NCBI GenBank assembly: GCA_023388955.1
Contig: JAEWFH010000194.1
Coordinates: 1-7,015, forward strand
DNA: 7,015 bases
From: Pseudomonadota bacterium
GTDB lineage: Bacteria; Pseudomonadota; Gammaproteobacteria; Xanthomonadales; Xanthomonadaceae
Direction: 5' to 3'
Every line of letters starts with the position of its first letter. The stretch's first letter is position 1. Made by a program: the position numbers and the translations under genes. This document shows positions 6,214-7,015 of this stretch, piece by piece. Under the pieces are notes generated by a model that saw nothing but the letters and a program-made list of their open reading frames with translations, did no database searches and had not been told where the DNA came from.

Positions 6214-6308
6214 CGGCACTCCGCTCACCAACCGGGTGTGTCGCGGTCCCTGGCCGCTGGGCGGGGGGCGCGGTTTTCAGCGGCGTGCCGGCGTGTTGCC
6301 CGCGCGTT
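6214..6308. other. 95-bp gap between convergent BCCT and MFS genes
   Basis: Both genes end here, so transcription from each side should stop in this gap. I find only short GC stems (for example AGCGG/CCGCT at 6212-6225, touching the BCCT stop codon) and no stem followed by a T run on either strand. Termination may be Rho-dependent. Confidence 0.4.
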
Positions 6309-7015
6309 TCAGCCTTCGGCGAATGCGGTACCCGGGCGCCGCGCGTCCCACCGCGCCCATGCGTAGACCAGCAGGCCGCCGACCGCGGTGGCGGCGCCGA
6401 CGTAGCCGGTCGAGGTCCAGCCCAGCCCGGCACTGATCGCCAGCCCGCCGAGCCACGGGCCGAGCGCGTTGGCGGCGTTGAACGCGGCGTGGTTGGAGGC
6501 CGCGGCCAGTGTCTGCGCCTCGCCGGCGACGTCCATCAGCCGGGTCTGCATGACCGCGGCCAGCGCGCCCATCGTGCCGACCGCGACCACCGCCGGCAGC
6601 ATCGTCCACAGCGAGTGCGCGGCCAGCGGATACAGCAGCAGTACGGCGGTCGACCACAGCAGCACCACCGGCGTGGCGCGGAACTGCAGCCGGTCGACCA
6701 GCCAGCCGCCGACCAGGTTGCCGATGATCGAACCGATGCCGAATACGCCCATCGCGACCGGGATCCAGCCATCGCCGGCACCGGTGACTTCGGTCAGCGT
6801 CGGCGCGAGGTAGCTGAAGGCGCAGAACATGCCGGCAAAGCCGATCGCACCGATCAGCAGGGTCAGCCACACCTGCGATGTGTTGAACGCGCGCAGCTCG
6901 CGCAGCGGCGACTGGCGCGGCTCGGCCGGGTCCTCGACCAGCCAGCGCGCGACCAGCAGCACCGTCAGCGCCGCCACCGCGGCCACCAGCGCGAAGGTGT
7001 AGCGCCAGCTCAGCG
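6309..7015 (-). CDS. MFS transporter of the DHA1 (AraJ/YdhP-like) type, N-terminal half missing
   Basis: The gene reads leftward and its 5' part lies beyond the right edge: the frame is open to the last base, and the first visible residues LSWRYTFALVA are the typical loop-helix at the middle of an MFS protein. The 234 visible residues cover roughly the central loop and the last six membrane helices, so about 60% of a usual 390-400-residue protein. GGWLVDRLQFRATP (about 102-115) is the second copy of the MFS loop motif (GxxxDRxxxR-like). The segment AAASNHAAFNAANALGPWLGG (about 170-190) closely resembles the helix-11 region of AraJ/YdhP-type exporters, which expel sugars, arabinose analogues or drugs by proton exchange. 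The substrate cannot be predicted. A GTG inside the visible part (6986) should not be taken as the start, since conserved sequence continues upstream of it. The gene converges on the BCCT gene. Confidence 0.92.
   Translation of the reverse strand, partial: LSWRYTFALVAAVAALTVLLVARWLVEDPAEPRQSPLRELRAFNTSQVWLTLLIGAIGFAGMFCAFSYLAPTLTEVTGAGDGWIPVAMGVFGIGSIIGNLVGGWLVDRLQFRATPVVLLWSTAVLLLYPLAAHSLWTMLPAVVAVGTMGALAAVMQTRLMDVAGEAQTLAAASNHAAFNAANALGPWLGGLAISAGLGWTSTGYVGAATAVGGLLVYAWARWDARRPGTAFAEG

Noticed and set aside
6212..6225. AGCGG-CACT-CCGCT hairpin at the BCCT stop as a terminator
   Set aside because: The stem is only five bp and is followed by CACCAA rather than a T run.
1..7015. A coordinated defence, secretion or biosynthetic system spanning the window
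   Set aside because: The genes alternate in strand, belong to common housekeeping or transport families, and show no shared pathway, repeats or mobile-element signs.

Overview
The window is GC-rich, densely packed bacterial chromosomal DNA. Strong G/C bias at third codon positions, few recognisable Shine-Dalgarno sequences and protein types common in the Xanthomonadaceae suggest a gammaproteobacterium of the Lysobacter/Luteimonas/Xanthomonas kind. That assignment is an inference from protein style, not from a marker gene. I see no tRNA, rRNA, CRISPR array, insertion sequence, phage gene or attachment site.

Layout from left to right: (1) the 3' end of a GGDEF-EAL cyclic-di-GMP enzyme, + strand, running in from the left edge (1-1329). 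(2) A 177-residue protein with two membrane segments, - strand (1336-1869), converging on gene 1 with 6 bp between stops. (3) A complete MATE-family efflux pump, + strand (1995-3479), divergent from gene 2 across a 125-bp intergenic region that holds an inverted repeat plus a third half-site. (4) A DUF938-type SAM-dependent methyltransferase, - strand (3476-4105); its TAG stop and that of the MATE gene share one CTAG. (5) A small protein, + strand (4185-4604), with one HxT motif that may be a shortened 2H-phosphoesterase-like protein. (6) A complete BCCT-family betaine/choline-type transporter, + strand (4642-6213). (7) The C-terminal half of a DHA1-type MFS exporter, - strand (6309-7015), running off the right edge.

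The genes do not form one pathway. Most alternate in orientation, so each is probably its own transcription unit; only genes 5 and 6 could be co-transcribed. The common theme is membrane transport (MATE, BCCT, MFS), beside a second-messenger enzyme and an uncharacterised methyltransferase. I do not see a convincing new multi-gene system. The points most worth a second look are the possible internal deletion in the 139-residue protein, the operator-like repeat at 1885-1916, the AGDEF active-site variant with its 15-bp repeat, and the split-domain look of the 177-residue membrane protein.
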